Source: Streptomyces specialis
Lineage (GTDB): Bacteria; Actinomycetota; Actinomycetes; Streptomycetales; Streptomycetaceae
Assembly (NCBI RefSeq): GCF_001493375.1
Contig: NZ_LN929894.1
Span: 62,001 to 126,000 of the forward strand
DNA: 64,000 nt
Reading direction: 5' to 3'
Each line of letters starts with the position of its first letter. Position 1 is the stretch's first letter. Both the position numbers and the translations under genes were made by a program. The notes beneath the pieces are model-generated. The model was not told the DNA's origin and ran no database searches. It saw only the letters and a list, made by a program, of their open reading frames with translations. Positions 53,312 through 61,698 of the stretch are shown piece by piece.

Positions 53312-53710
53312 TCAGGCGCGCGGTTTGCGGCCGAGCGCGTCGGCCACCTCCTGCACGTTGGCGTAGGCGTGTCCGGGCGGCAGTTCCTCGACGGTTTCGA
53401 CCAGCCGGTCGGGGGCGTGGGTCTCCGACAGGACGCTCAGCAGTTCCCCGCGCTCGGCGGGGAAGACGCTGCGCCGCAGGTGGCGGGCGAGCTCGAAGCG
53501 GAACGCCTCGTTCTCGGCCTCCTCCGTGGTCGTCGCGCCGCGCGGCGGGACCGGGCCGTCGACCAGATCGGGGTCGTCCTCGGCGGGCGGCTCCTGGTCG
53601 CGCCACTCCTCCGCCCGCGTCGGGTGATCACCGCGCAGCATGCCTTGCAGCTCGTGCTTCATGACGTCGTCGCGGTGGACGTTGAGACGGTCGCTGCCCC
53701 GCTGTTGCAT
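53312..53710 (-). CDS. DUF2795-domain protein
   Basis: A 132-residue acidic protein with the DUF2795 pattern in ELLSVLSETHAPDRLVETVE and ELPPGHAYANVQEVADALG at the C-terminus, preceded by a charged segment (KHELQGMLRGDHPTRAEEWR). Function unknown; members are frequent in actinobacteria and may be stress related. ATG at 53710 has GAGGAGGAAG upstream, a strong site. Confidence 0.85.
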   Translation of the reverse strand: MQQRGSDRLNVHRDDVMKHELQGMLRGDHPTRAEEWRDQEPPAEDDPDLVDGPVPPRGATTTEEAENEAFRFELARHLRRSVFPAERGELLSVLSETHAPDRLVETVEELPPGHAYANVQEVADALGRKPRA

Positions 53711-53882
53711 GGCTTCCTCCTCGCGTCGGGAGCCTGTCGGGTACCCGCCCGGGCCGTGCCGACACGAGTGTGAGCGGTGACACGTTCGGAGTGTTCCTGT
53801 TTCGCTCCCGGGCCTCGGGGCACCCGCGTCTTCGGCCGAGCGAGCGGCCTCGCGGGGACGCGACGGCTCCGGGCGAGGGAAA

Positions 53883-54542
53883 TCAGGGGTCCCGTCCCGG
53901 AGCCGGTCCTTTTCCGGAGCCGGCACCGGTATCGGTGCCGGCTCCGGAGTCCGCGTCCGGCCGGTGGGTGCCGATGAGCGAGTCGATGACCGAGTCCAGG
54001 TAGCGCCGGTCGTCCTCGCCGTGGGGCAGCAGGTCGGGGACGCTGTGCGCGAGGTGCGCCCGTCCCAGGTAGCCGGAGTACGCCTGGAGGCCGCGGTACC
54101 GGGCCTCCGTCTCGGACAGTCCCAGGTCGCGGAAGAGGCGGGACAGGCAGTCGAGCCGGTGGGTCGTGACCCGTTTGATCACCGCCGCCACCCGCGGGTG
54201 GTCGGCGTGGGCGAGCAGCGCCAGTTCGGTCGGGTCCCGCGCCGCGTCCCGGGTCACGCGGTGGTACAGCTCCCGGATCCGCGCCCGCGGGTCCGGCTCC
54301 GGGCCGACGGCGGCGGCGACCTCCTCGGTGCGCAGCCGTTCCCAGCGGGCGAGCGCGGCCTCGACGAGCGCCTCGCGGTTGGCGAAGTGCCAGTAGAAGC
54401 TGCCCTTGGTGGCTCCCAGGCGGGTGGCGATCGGCTCGATGGCGATGGCGTTGAGGCCGCCCCCTTCGCGCATGGCGGCGAGCGCGGCCTCGGCCCAGTC
54501 CGAGGCCGTCAACCGGCTCCGGGAACCCCGCTGTTGTGGCAT
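53883..54542 (-). CDS. TetR-family transcriptional regulator
   Basis: A 219-residue TetR protein. The HTH is TASDWAEAALAAMREGGGLN then AIAIEPIATRLGATKGSFYW and HFANREALVEAAL. The C-terminal part ends with a Gly/Ala/Asp-rich tail of about 30 residues. ATG at 54542. A palindrome CCGTACG-N4-CGTACGG lies 26 bp upstream and is a likely autoregulatory operator. Its other targets are unknown. Confidence 0.92.
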   Translation of the reverse strand: MPQQRGSRSRLTASDWAEAALAAMREGGGLNAIAIEPIATRLGATKGSFYWHFANREALVEAALARWERLRTEEVAAAVGPEPDPRARIRELYHRVTRDAARDPTELALLAHADHPRVAAVIKRVTTHRLDCLSRLFRDLGLSETEARYRGLQAYSGYLGRAHLAHSVPDLLPHGEDDRRYLDSVIDSLIGTHRPDADSGAGTDTGAGSGKGPAPGRDP

Positions 54543-54567
54543 GCCAGAACGCTAACGCACGGTATCC

Positions 54568-54585
54568 CCGTACGACGGCGTACGG
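54568..54585. promoter_or_regulatory. TetR operator candidate
   Basis: CCGTACG at 54568-54574 and CGTACGG at 54579-54585 are perfect 7-bp arms around ACGG, 26 bp upstream of the TetR start, where a repressor could block its own promoter. Confidence 0.6.
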
Positions 54586-54637
54586 ACATGCCACGGGCAC
54601 GTTCCGTAGCCGGATCTCCGGGCCGCCGCCCCGCCGT

Positions 54638-55174
54638 TCAGTCGTCGCGGGCGGCGGCGTCCGGTCCCTGGGAGCGCACGCGCTCCACCTGGGCGAGGGA
54701 GTCCCGCAGCTCGGTCAGCCAGTCGTCGGCGTTCCGGCGCACGAGGCGGACGCACCAGGCCAGCGCGTCGCTGCGGCTGCGGGCCACCCCGCCCGCGATG
54801 AGGGTGTCCAGGACCTGGCGCTCCGGCTGGCGCAGCCGGGTCATCACCGGGGCGGCGACATGGGTGAACAACGTCCGCTCCCCGCCGCACTCCACGCCCC
54901 AGGACACCTTCCGGCGGAAGCGGCGTTCGGCGGAGCGCGCCACGTGCGAGCGCTCGTCGCGGGTGCGGGAGCGGAACTCGGCGACCCGGCCCTCGCGGGC
55001 CGCCTCGCGTTCGACGGCGGAGGCGCCGGGGCTGACCTGGGGGTCGGGAATCCGCCCGATGACGGTGATCTCCTCGCGGTCGGCCGTCACCTCCACCAGC
55101 TCGGTGAAGAGCCCGTCGGGGAGCCGCCCGGCGACCCAGCCGCGCAGCTCGTCTCTTTCTCTCTCAGTAAGCAT
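54638..55174 (-). CDS. Conserved hypothetical protein, 178 residues
   Basis: A charged 178-residue protein. Residues 1-60 form an ERERDELRGWVAGRLPDGLF then TELVEVTADREEITVIGRIP pattern. Residues 120-175 include GGVARSRSDALAWCVRLVRR then NADDWLTELRDSLAQV, which looks like a ribbon-helix-helix-type or dimerisation helix. It looks like a widespread actinobacterial family of unknown role. The ATG at 55174 begins in a short AT-rich promoter stretch. It is divergent from the SPW-repeat gene. Confidence 0.75.
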   Translation of the reverse strand: MLTERERDELRGWVAGRLPDGLFTELVEVTADREEITVIGRIPDPQVSPGASAVEREAAREGRVAEFRSRTRDERSHVARSAERRFRRKVSWGVECGGERTLFTHVAAPVMTRLRQPERQVLDTLIAGGVARSRSDALAWCVRLVRRNADDWLTELRDSLAQVERVRSQGPDAAARDD

Positions 55175-55285
55175 GTAATGAAGATTACCAGTTGATCGGA
55201 GTTACTTTCCGGCGAAATACCCAAATGGGTCATAAAGGTGCATAGTGGAAAGTGCCCATGAACAGATCTAAGGAGGCAAGTCGCA

Positions 55286-55750
55286 ATGACCGAGGTCTCA
55301 CACCGCCGACGGGCGGACCTCGCTGGTCACCCCGATGAGATGGAGATGCGCGAGCGCTACTCGCGGATCCTGGGCGGGCGCGACGTGGTGTTCGTCGACG
55401 GACCGTTGTTCCTGGCCGGCCTGTGGGCCGCCATCTCTCCGTGGGCCGTGCACTTCCACGACAACCGCCCGGACCTCACCGTCAGCAATCTGATCGTGGG
55501 CATCGCCGTGGCCCTGCTCGCCCTGGGCTTCAGCCGCGCGCCCGAGCGCATGTACGGCATGAGCCACGCGCTGTGGGTGATGGGTGCCTGGCTCGCGGTC
55601 TCGCCGTGGGTCGTCGCCGACGATCCGGGCGCCCGGCTGATCGCCAGCAACCTCATCACCGGAGGTCTGATCTTCCTCCTCGGTCTCGCGGGAGCCCTGA
55701 CCGCGATGAAGGCGGCCAAGAAGGCCAAGGGAGCCACACACAAGGCATGA
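55286..55750 (+). CDS. SPW-repeat membrane protein
   Basis: A 154-residue membrane protein with four hydrophobic helices and two SPW motifs, AAISPWAVHF near residue 50 and LAVSPWVVAD near 105. This is the SPW-repeat family found in actinobacteria and some proteobacteria; function unknown. ATG at 55286 has AGGAGGCAAGTC upstream. A strong bidirectional terminator follows it. Confidence 0.92.
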   Translation: MTEVSHRRRADLAGHPDEMEMRERYSRILGGRDVVFVDGPLFLAGLWAAISPWAVHFHDNRPDLTVSNLIVGIAVALLALGFSRAPERMYGMSHALWVMGAWLAVSPWVVADDPGARLIASNLITGGLIFLLGLAGALTAMKAAKKAKGATHKA

Positions 55751-55768
55751 CGGCATGACCCCGTGACA

Positions 55769-55807
55769 GGTGAGGGGGCACCCGGCCCGGCCGGGTGCCC
55801 CCTCACC
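55769..55807. terminator. Strong bidirectional terminator
   Basis: GGTGAGGGGGCACCCGGCC at 55769-55787 pairs perfectly with GGCCGGGTGCCCCCTCACC at 55789-55807. It ends both the SPW gene and the convergent rsgA gene. Confidence 0.88.
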
Positions 55808-55813
55808 GCTGTC

Positions 55814-56890
55814 TCACCGCTGGCGTTCGCGGAAGCGGTACGTCGCCCGCTGGTGGCGGTGGATGGCCTTCCACCGTTCCGTGCGTTCGGCCCGGAGCCT
55901 GGCGTCGGTCCTGGCCGCCGCCCAGGCGTTCTCGCGCAGCAGCTTGCGGTAGCTCGTCAGCCGGCGCTCGGGCAGCTCGCCCGACGCGATCGCCGCCAGC
56001 ACCGCGCAGCCCGGCTCCGCCTCGTGGGCGCAGTCCGCGAACCGGCAGTCACCGGCCAGTTCCTCGATCTCGGCGAACACCTGCTCGATGCCGTCCGCCG
56101 CGTCGTGCAGTCCGACGCCGCGCAGCCCGGGGGTGTCGATGAGGACGCCCCCGCCCGGCAGCGGGAGCAGTTCGCGCCGCACGGTGGTGTGCCGGCCCTT
56201 GCCGTCCCGGTCGCGGACCTCGCCGGTGGCGAGGGTCCCGCCGCCGAGCAGCGCGTTGCCGAGGGTCGACTTCCCCGCGCCCGACGCGCCGAGCAGCACG
56301 ACGGTGCCGGTGAGCAGGGCGGCGAGCGCGTCCATGCCCTCGCCGGTGACCGCGCTGGTGGCCACCACCTCGACGCCGGGAGCCGCCGCGGCGGCCTCGG
56401 CGATCGCCTCGGCCGGATCGGCCGCCTGGTCGGTCTTGGTCAGCACCACGACGGGACGGGCACCGCTCTCCCAGGCGAGGGCGAGCAGCCGTTCCAGCCG
56501 CCCGGCGTCGAGCGGCACGGCCAGCGAGACGGCGACCACGACGGTGTCCACGTTGGCCGCGAGGACCTGGCCGTGGGAGTCCCGGGCGGCGCTGGAACGG
56601 ACGATCGCCGTGCGGCGCGGCAGCAGCGCCACCAGCCGCGGTTCGCGCCCCGCCGTACCGGGGTCGAGGGCGGCCCAGTCGCCGGTGCACGCGGCGAGCC
56701 CGGCGGTCGCGGCCCGCAGCGGGCCGTCGTCGGTGACCGCGTCGCACAGACCGCGGTCCACGCCCGTGATCCGGGCCGGTACGAGGCCGGCGGCGCGGTG
56801 GGGAGCGAACTCGCTCTCCAGGACGTCGTCCCAGCCGTGGACGGACAGCGGAGAGGAAGAAGAAGAGGGGGATGAAGACGGAGAACTCAA
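55814..56890 (-). CDS. rsgA: RsgA, ribosome small-subunit GTPase
   Basis: A 358-residue circularly permuted GTPase that helps late 30S maturation. After a Ser-rich start come the OB-fold, then G4 VVVLTKTDQA near residue 150, G5 VATSAVTGE, G1 LLGASGAGKSTLGNALL near 200, and G3 LIDTPGLRGV near 245. The C-terminal zinc site is CRFADCAHEAEPGCAV. TTG at 56890 is chosen because the coding pattern ends there; the ribosome site is weak. A 22-codon ORF with a perfect ribosome site lies 49 bp upstream and may set its translation. Confidence 0.9.
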   Translation of the reverse strand: MSSPSSSPSSSSSPLSVHGWDDVLESEFAPHRAAGLVPARITGVDRGLCDAVTDDGPLRAATAGLAACTGDWAALDPGTAGREPRLVALLPRRTAIVRSSAARDSHGQVLAANVDTVVVAVSLAVPLDAGRLERLLALAWESGARPVVVLTKTDQAADPAEAIAEAAAAAPGVEVVATSAVTGEGMDALAALLTGTVVLLGASGAGKSTLGNALLGGGTLATGEVRDRDGKGRHTTVRRELLPLPGGGVLIDTPGLRGVGLHDAADGIEQVFAEIEELAGDCRFADCAHEAEPGCAVLAAIASGELPERRLTSYRKLLRENAWAAARTDARLRAERTERWKAIHRHQRATYRFRERQR

Positions 56891-56939
56891 GGTGAGAGAC
56901 CCTTTGGGAAAAGGGGCCCCGAGAACAGGACGTGGAGTG

Positions 56940-57008
56940 TCAGACCGGGGCCCGGGACGTGAGGATGGTCCGGGCGCTGCGCGAGGCAGCGGTCTTCTCG
57001 ACAGCCAT
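56940..57008 (-). CDS. 22-residue upstream ORF with a perfect ribosome site
   Basis: The frame reads MAVEKTAASRSARTILTSRA then PV and stops at 56940. AGGAGGTGA, the full anti-16S complement, lies five bases before its ATG. No other gene overlaps. It ends 49 bp before the rsgA start. It may be a leader peptide controlling rsgA translation or a free micropeptide. No known family is recognised; its basic Arg/Ser pattern is noted. Confidence 0.55.
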   Translation of the reverse strand: MAVEKTAASRSARTILTSRAPV

Positions 57009-57096
57009 CAAACTCACCTCCTGGGTCTCAACCGGCGGCCCTGTGCCACACGTTCGGCCCACCCTACCACGCACGGCCCCACCCGCTCCCAGGCGG

Positions 57097-58359
57097 TCAC
57101 CCCCGGTCCGCCGGGCCCGGCGGCGGCAGCGCGCGGTCGCCGAGGCGGTGGACCAGCTCCAGCGCCAGGGACAGCGCCAGGCGCCGCTCGGCGACCGGAT
57201 GGCCGAGCAGCGCCTCGGCCCGCGCGACGCGATGCAGCACCGTGTTCCGGTGGGTGAGCAGCCGCTGCGCCGCGCGCGGCGCGTTGCCGCCCTCCTCCAG
57301 GTACACCCGGACGGTGTCCCGCAGCGGCCCCAGCGCCGGGTCCTGGCCGCTGAGCGGGCCGAGCGCGGAGGCGACGAACTCCCGCATCTGCTCCTCGTCC
57401 CGGCCGACCAGCGCGGCCACCTCGACCTCGTGATGGGCCGTCAGCCGCTGCCCGCCCGGCACGCCCGCCAGCAGCCGCTGGGCCGCCACCGCGGCGGCGT
57501 GGCTGCGGCGGAAGCCCGCGATCCCGGCGCGCGGCGGGCCGAGCACCACCCGGACCTCCGGCGGCGCCGCCTCCTCCAGCGCGGCGCGCAGCGCCGCCCA
57601 GTCCGGGTCCTCGCGGACCGCGATCCACGCCCACAGCGCCGACGCCCCGGCGGGCAGCATCAGCGGGCGCCGCGCGTGCGCGGCGACGGCCAGCGCGGTC
57701 GCGGCCTGCTCCAGGACGCCGTGCGCGTCGCCGGGCGGCTCGGTCCACAGCACCGCCGCGAGGTGGCGGGCCGCGAGGTCGTGGTCCAGCCGCCGCCCGG
57801 CCCGTTCGGCGCTGATGGGCGCGCCGTCCAGGAGCAGCCGCACGGTCTCGGCGCGCCGCGCCAGCGCGCCGGTCAGCAGCCCCGCCCGCTCCTCCTCCAT
57901 CCGGGCCAGCACCGCGCCCAGCATGTCGTCCACATAGCCGAACATCAGCGCGGACGACGCCTGGAGCAGGTCCACCAGCGCCCCCCGGTCCTCCACGGTG
58001 GCCACCGCGACGTCCATCCACTGCCGCCACGCCACATACACCCCGGCCCGGTACGACTGGACCAGCGCCTGAAGATCGACCCCGCGCCGCAGCAGCGTCC
58101 GCGCCAGGTCCAGGGTCTCCGGCAGCGGGTCGTCGGACGGCTGCTCGCCGGGGTGGCGCCGCATCGCGGTCAGCCAGCGCAGCACGTTGGCCCGGCTGCT
58201 GGCCCGGCTCTCCGCCGCCAGCGTCGGATCGTCGGCCAGCACCGGCGCGACCTTGAAGATCGCCCGGTCGATCTCGGGCAGCAGGGCGTCCACGTCGTCG
58301 AGGATCTGACCGGCGACGCGCTCGATCAGCACGGCCGTCGCCGGAGCCGTCGGCTCCAT
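57097..58359 (-). CDS. PucR-family transcriptional regulator
   Basis: A 420-residue regulator. The C-terminal PucR HTH is VRVYLEEGGNAPRAAQRLLT then HRNTVLHRVARAEALLGHPV. Before it lies the GGDEF-like/CdaR region, and the N-terminus contains an RsbRD-like domain with SYRAGVYVAWRQWMDVAVAT. ATG at 58359 is the likely start. It is divergent from the aldehyde dehydrogenase gene and probably regulates it and the GMC oxidoreductase, a common layout for such local activators. Confidence 0.88.
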   Translation of the reverse strand: MEPTAPATAVLIERVAGQILDDVDALLPEIDRAIFKVAPVLADDPTLAAESRASSRANVLRWLTAMRRHPGEQPSDDPLPETLDLARTLLRRGVDLQALVQSYRAGVYVAWRQWMDVAVATVEDRGALVDLLQASSALMFGYVDDMLGAVLARMEEERAGLLTGALARRAETVRLLLDGAPISAERAGRRLDHDLAARHLAAVLWTEPPGDAHGVLEQAATALAVAAHARRPLMLPAGASALWAWIAVREDPDWAALRAALEEAAPPEVRVVLGPPRAGIAGFRRSHAAAVAAQRLLAGVPGGQRLTAHHEVEVAALVGRDEEQMREFVASALGPLSGQDPALGPLRDTVRVYLEEGGNAPRAAQRLLTHRNTVLHRVARAEALLGHPVAERRLALSLALELVHRLGDRALPPPGPADRG

Positions 58360-58488
58360 GCCCGAACGGTACGGCCGCGCCTTCCCGCCCGCACAACGGG
58401 CCCCCCGCTTCCTGGGCGACCGCCCATCGCGCGACCGGACCACCTGGCTCTACCGTTACGGCATTCTCCGGCGGACAAGGGAGTTGCC

Positions 58489-60042
58489 GTGACCGATCTG
58501 GACGTGCTCGACCTGGACCTCACCGTGCTGCGGGCCCACGCCCGTGACTGGATCACCACCCCGACGGCCGACAAGCGGCGGCTGCTGCGCACTGTGTACG
58601 AGGCCACCGCCGAGGTCGCCGAGGAGTGGGTGGCCGCCTCCTGCCGGGGCAAGGGCATCGACCCCGGCAGCCCGGCGGCGGGGGAGGAGTGGATGAGCGG
58701 GCCGTACGCGCTGCTCGCCGCCGTCGCCGCGCTGGAGCAGACGCTGTTCCGGCTGGAGACCGGCCGCAGCCCGCTGGACGACGCCAAGCTCCGCCAACTC
58801 CCCGACGGGCGGGTCGCGGTGCGCGTCTTCCCGTTCACCGCACGGGACTTGACGCTGCTCGGCTACAGCGGCGAGGTGTGGCTGCGGCCCGGCGTCACCG
58901 CCGAACAGGCCGCCGGGGCGGCCGGCGCCGCGCTGCGCGACCGGGGCCGGGCCGGCGAGGTGGGGCTCGTGCTGGGCGCGGGCAACGTCAACTCCATCCC
59001 CCCGCTGGACGCGCTGGCCAAGCTGTACCAGGACGGCGCGGTCGTGATGATCAAGCTCAACCCGGTCAACGACTACCTCGCGCCGATCCTCGCCCGCGTC
59101 TTCGCGGCCTTCACCGAACGCGGGTTCGTCCGCATCACCACGGGCGGCGCGGAGACCGGCGCCCGCCTCGTCGGCCACCCGGACGTGGACACCATCCACA
59201 TCACCGGCAGCCGCCAGACGCACGACGCGATCGTCTTCGGCCCCGGCACCCCGGAGCCGGGCACGCCCCGGACCCCGCTGATCGACAAGCCCATCACCAG
59301 CGAACTCGGCGGCGTCGGCCCGGTCGTCGTCCTGCCCGGCCGGTGGAGCGACGCCACGCTGCGGCGGCAGGCGCGGCACGTGGCGACCCAGCGGCTGCAC
59401 AACTCCGGCTTCAACTGCATCGCCTCCCAGATCCTGGTCCTGCCCGAACGGTGGCCGCAGGCCGACCGGTTCCTCGACCACCTGCGCCACGCGCTGCGCG
59501 ACGCCCCCGCCCGGCCCGGCTACTACCCCGGGGCCGCCGACCGGCAGCGCGCCGCCGTCGAAACCCACCCCGGCGCCGAGCTGTTCGGCGGCGACCCGGC
59601 CGTGCGCCGGACCCTGCTGCCCCGCCTGGACGCCACCGACCCGGACGAACCGGCGTTCTCCACCGAGTACTTCGGCCCGGTGCTCGGCGTCACCCGGCTG
59701 CCCGGCGCCACCGCCGGCGAATTCCTCGACAACGCCGTGGACTTCTGCAACGACCGGCTCTACGGCACTCTGGGCGCCGGGCTCATCGCCGACCCCGCCA
59801 CGCTCCGTTCGCTGGGCAGCGGCCTCGACGCGGCCGTCTCCCGCCTGCGGTACGGCACCGTCGCCGTCAACTGCTGGGTCGGCGTGGGCTATGCCCTGCC
59901 CCGCGCCACCTGGGGCGCCTACCCTGGCCACGACATCCACGACGTCGGCAGCGGCATCGGCGTCGTCCACAACGCCCTGCTGCTCGACCCCGAGCAGGTC
60001 GAACGCACCGTCGTGCGGGGCCCGTTCCACCCCCTGCCCCGC
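58489..60042 (+). CDS. Aldehyde dehydrogenase-family protein, 5' part
   Basis: About 518 codons. The catalytic Cys is in LHNSGFNCIASQILVLP near residue 312, with the cofactor-loop VGLVLGAGNVNSIPPLDALA near 165 and KPITSELGGVGPVVVLPG near 270. The last natural residues are about VVRGPFHPLPRA, after which P5 adapter begins. Its end is very probably the 42-codon piece at 60739-60867. The family oxidises or reduces an aldehyde with NAD(P). GTG at 58489 has AAGGGA upstream. It is first of an operon with the GMC oxidoreductase. Confidence 0.85.
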
Positions 60043-60110
60043 GCGACTGCGACATACGGCTTCTACACTCTCCTCCTCGGCGTCGGCACCAGATGGGTAT
60101 AAGAAACCCC
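60043..60110. other. Nextera adapter join 6
   Basis: TTCTACAC at 60061-60068 (P5 end), TCTCCTCC at 60069-60076 (index position), a TCGTCGGCAGCGTC-like stretch and AGATGGGTATAAGAAACC at 60091-60108. The order of elements is exactly that of a P5-index-transposon oligo. Confidence 0.93.
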
Positions 60111-60584
60111 AACCCCACCTCGATCCCCGCCGCCCAGGACGCCGCGAAGGCACTGGCCGCGTCGGTCGGCGGCTACCCGTTCAGCTTCCTCAGCGAGGTC
60201 GCCGACATCCCGGTGACCGCCCACTTCCTCGGCGGCTGCGTCATCGGCGACAGCCCCGAGCACGGCGTCGTCGATCCCTACCACCGCCTCTACGGCCACC
60301 CCGGCATCAGCGTCGTGGACGGCGCCGCCGTCTCCGCCAACCTCGGCGTCAACCCCGCCCTCACCATCACCGCGCAGGCCGAACGCGCCATGGCGATGTG
60401 GCCCAACAAGGGCGAGCCCGACCCGCGCCCCGCGCAACACCAGCCGTACCGCCGCGTCCCGGCCGTGCCGCCGGCCCACCCCGCCGTCCCGGCCACCGCC
60501 TTCGGCGCGCTGCGCCTGCCGCTGCTGCCCGTCCCGGCGGTTCCCCCCGTCCCGGGCCCGCGCCCGGCCGAGCCGGGACCCGTC
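60111..60584 (+). CDS. GMC oxidoreductase, C-terminal piece (misplaced)
   Basis: 158 codons of the end of a cholesterol-oxidase-type GMC flavoenzyme: NPTSIPAAQDAAKALAASVG, TAHFLGGCVIGDSPEHGVVD then PYHRLYGHPGISVVDGAAVS and ANLGVNPALTITAQAERAMA. The catalytic-region His-Asn pair fits this class. No stop is reached before adapter at 60585. Its N-terminal part is the piece at 60870-61628, which lies downstream here, so the two fragments are in the wrong order. Confidence 0.85.
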
Positions 60585-60737
60585 CCGGCTCTTATACACC
60601 TCTCCGAGCCCACGAGACAGGCAGAAATCTCGTATGCCGTCTTCTTCTTGAAAAAAAAAAAAAAACAAATGAGGCGGATATGACCCACCACACACCCAGT
60701 AATCGAGACACTCAGTCACCAGGTGTATAAGAGCCAG
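60585..60737. other. Nextera adapter join 7 with readable index
   Basis: CTCTTATACACCTCT (mosaic end), CCGAGCCCACGAGAC at 60604-60618, the eight bases AGGCAGAA at 60619-60626, then ATCTCGTATGCCGTCTTCT and a run of A at about 60651-60665. AGGCAGAA equals the Nextera i7 index N703. The reverse side ends GTGTATAAGAGCCAG at 60723-60737. Confidence 0.98.
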
Positions 60738-60738
60738 C

Positions 60739-60867
60739 GCCTGGTCCGTGGCCAACCGCACCGCCCACACCACCGGCGCCCACATCACCCGCTTCGCGGC
60801 CGAACCCTCCCTGGCCAGGGCCCTGCCGCACGGCATGGCCGCCCTCGTCTCGTCCCTGCGGGGCTGA
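60739..60867 (+). CDS. Aldehyde dehydrogenase, C-terminal piece
   Basis: 42 codons plus stop, AWSVANRTAHTTGAHITRFA then AEPSLARALPHGMAALVSSL and RG. The fragment lacks a start and directly precedes the GMC start. It fits the tail expected for the aldehyde dehydrogenase at 58489, which is cut about 15 codons earlier by adapter. Confidence 0.7.
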   Translation, partial: AWSVANRTAHTTGAHITRFAAEPSLARALPHGMAALVSSLRG

Positions 60868-60869
60868 CG

Positions 60870-61628
60870 ATGAGCGCGGCGGACAGGGCGTACGACTACG
60901 ACGTCGTGGTGGTCGGTTCGGGATTCGGCGGGGCGGTCACCGCGCTGCGGCTCACCGAGAAGGGATACCGGGTCGCGGTGCTGGAGGCCGGACGCCGCTT
61001 CCGCCGCGACGAACTGCCCCAGGACTCCTGGGACATACGGAACTACCTGTGGGCACCGGCCCTCGGGCTCTACGGCGTCCAGCGCGTCCACGTGCTCCCC
61101 GACGCGGTCGTCCTGGCCGGCGCGGGCGTCGGCGGCGGCTCGCTCACCTACGGCAACTCGCTGTACGTGCCGCCGGACGCGTTCTTCCGCAACCGCCAAT
61201 GGGGGCACATCACCGACTGGCGGGAGGAACTCGCCCCGTTCTACGACCAGGCGCGGCGGATGCTCGGGGTGCGCGCCAACCCGGCCGTCGAGGCGGCCGA
61301 CGCCCACCTCAAGGACGCGGCGGACAAGCTGGGTTACGGCGGCACGTTCCGCCCCGCCCCGGTCGGCGTCTTCTTCGGCGACGGCCGGGACGCCGACGGC
61401 ACCGTCCCCGCGGCGCCGGGACCCCCGGCGCCCGACCCGTCCTTGGGGGGCGCGGGCCCGTCCCGCCACGCCCGCTCCGAGTGCGGCGCGTGCCTGACCG
61501 GCTGCCGCCCCGGCGCCAAGAACACCCTCAACGAGAACTACCTCCACCTCGCCGAACGCGGCGGCGCCGAGATCCACCCCCTCACCACCGTCACCGCCGT
61601 CCGCCCCCTCGGCGACGGCTTCGCCGTG
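60870..61628 (+). CDS. GMC oxidoreductase, N-terminal piece
   Basis: 253 codons with the FAD-binding motif YDVVVVGSGFGGAVTALRLT at residues 9-28, VLAGAGVGGGSLTYGNSLYV near 95 and SECGACLTGCRPGAKNTLNE near 205. ATG at 60870 is two bases after the aldehyde dehydrogenase stop, so the genes are tightly coupled. It is cut by P5 adapter after PLGDGFAVD. The matching C-terminus is at 60111-60584. Confidence 0.88.
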
Positions 61629-61698
61629 GACGGCCCACACCGCCCAGTGCCCCGCCACCCTCTGCGTCGGCAGCGTAAGTGGTGTATAAGAGCCAGAA
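61629..61698. other. Nextera adapter join 8
   Basis: CACCCTCT in the index position (61656-61663), GCGTCGGCAGCGTA at 61664-61677 (12 of 14 identical to TCGTCGGCAGCGTC) and GTGTATAAGAGCCAG at 61682-61696. Confidence 0.95.

Noticed and set aside
60651..60665. Poly-A run as a terminator, phase-variable tract or insertion-sequence scar
   Set aside because: It directly follows the end of a P7 oligo and is the usual past-the-end read tail.
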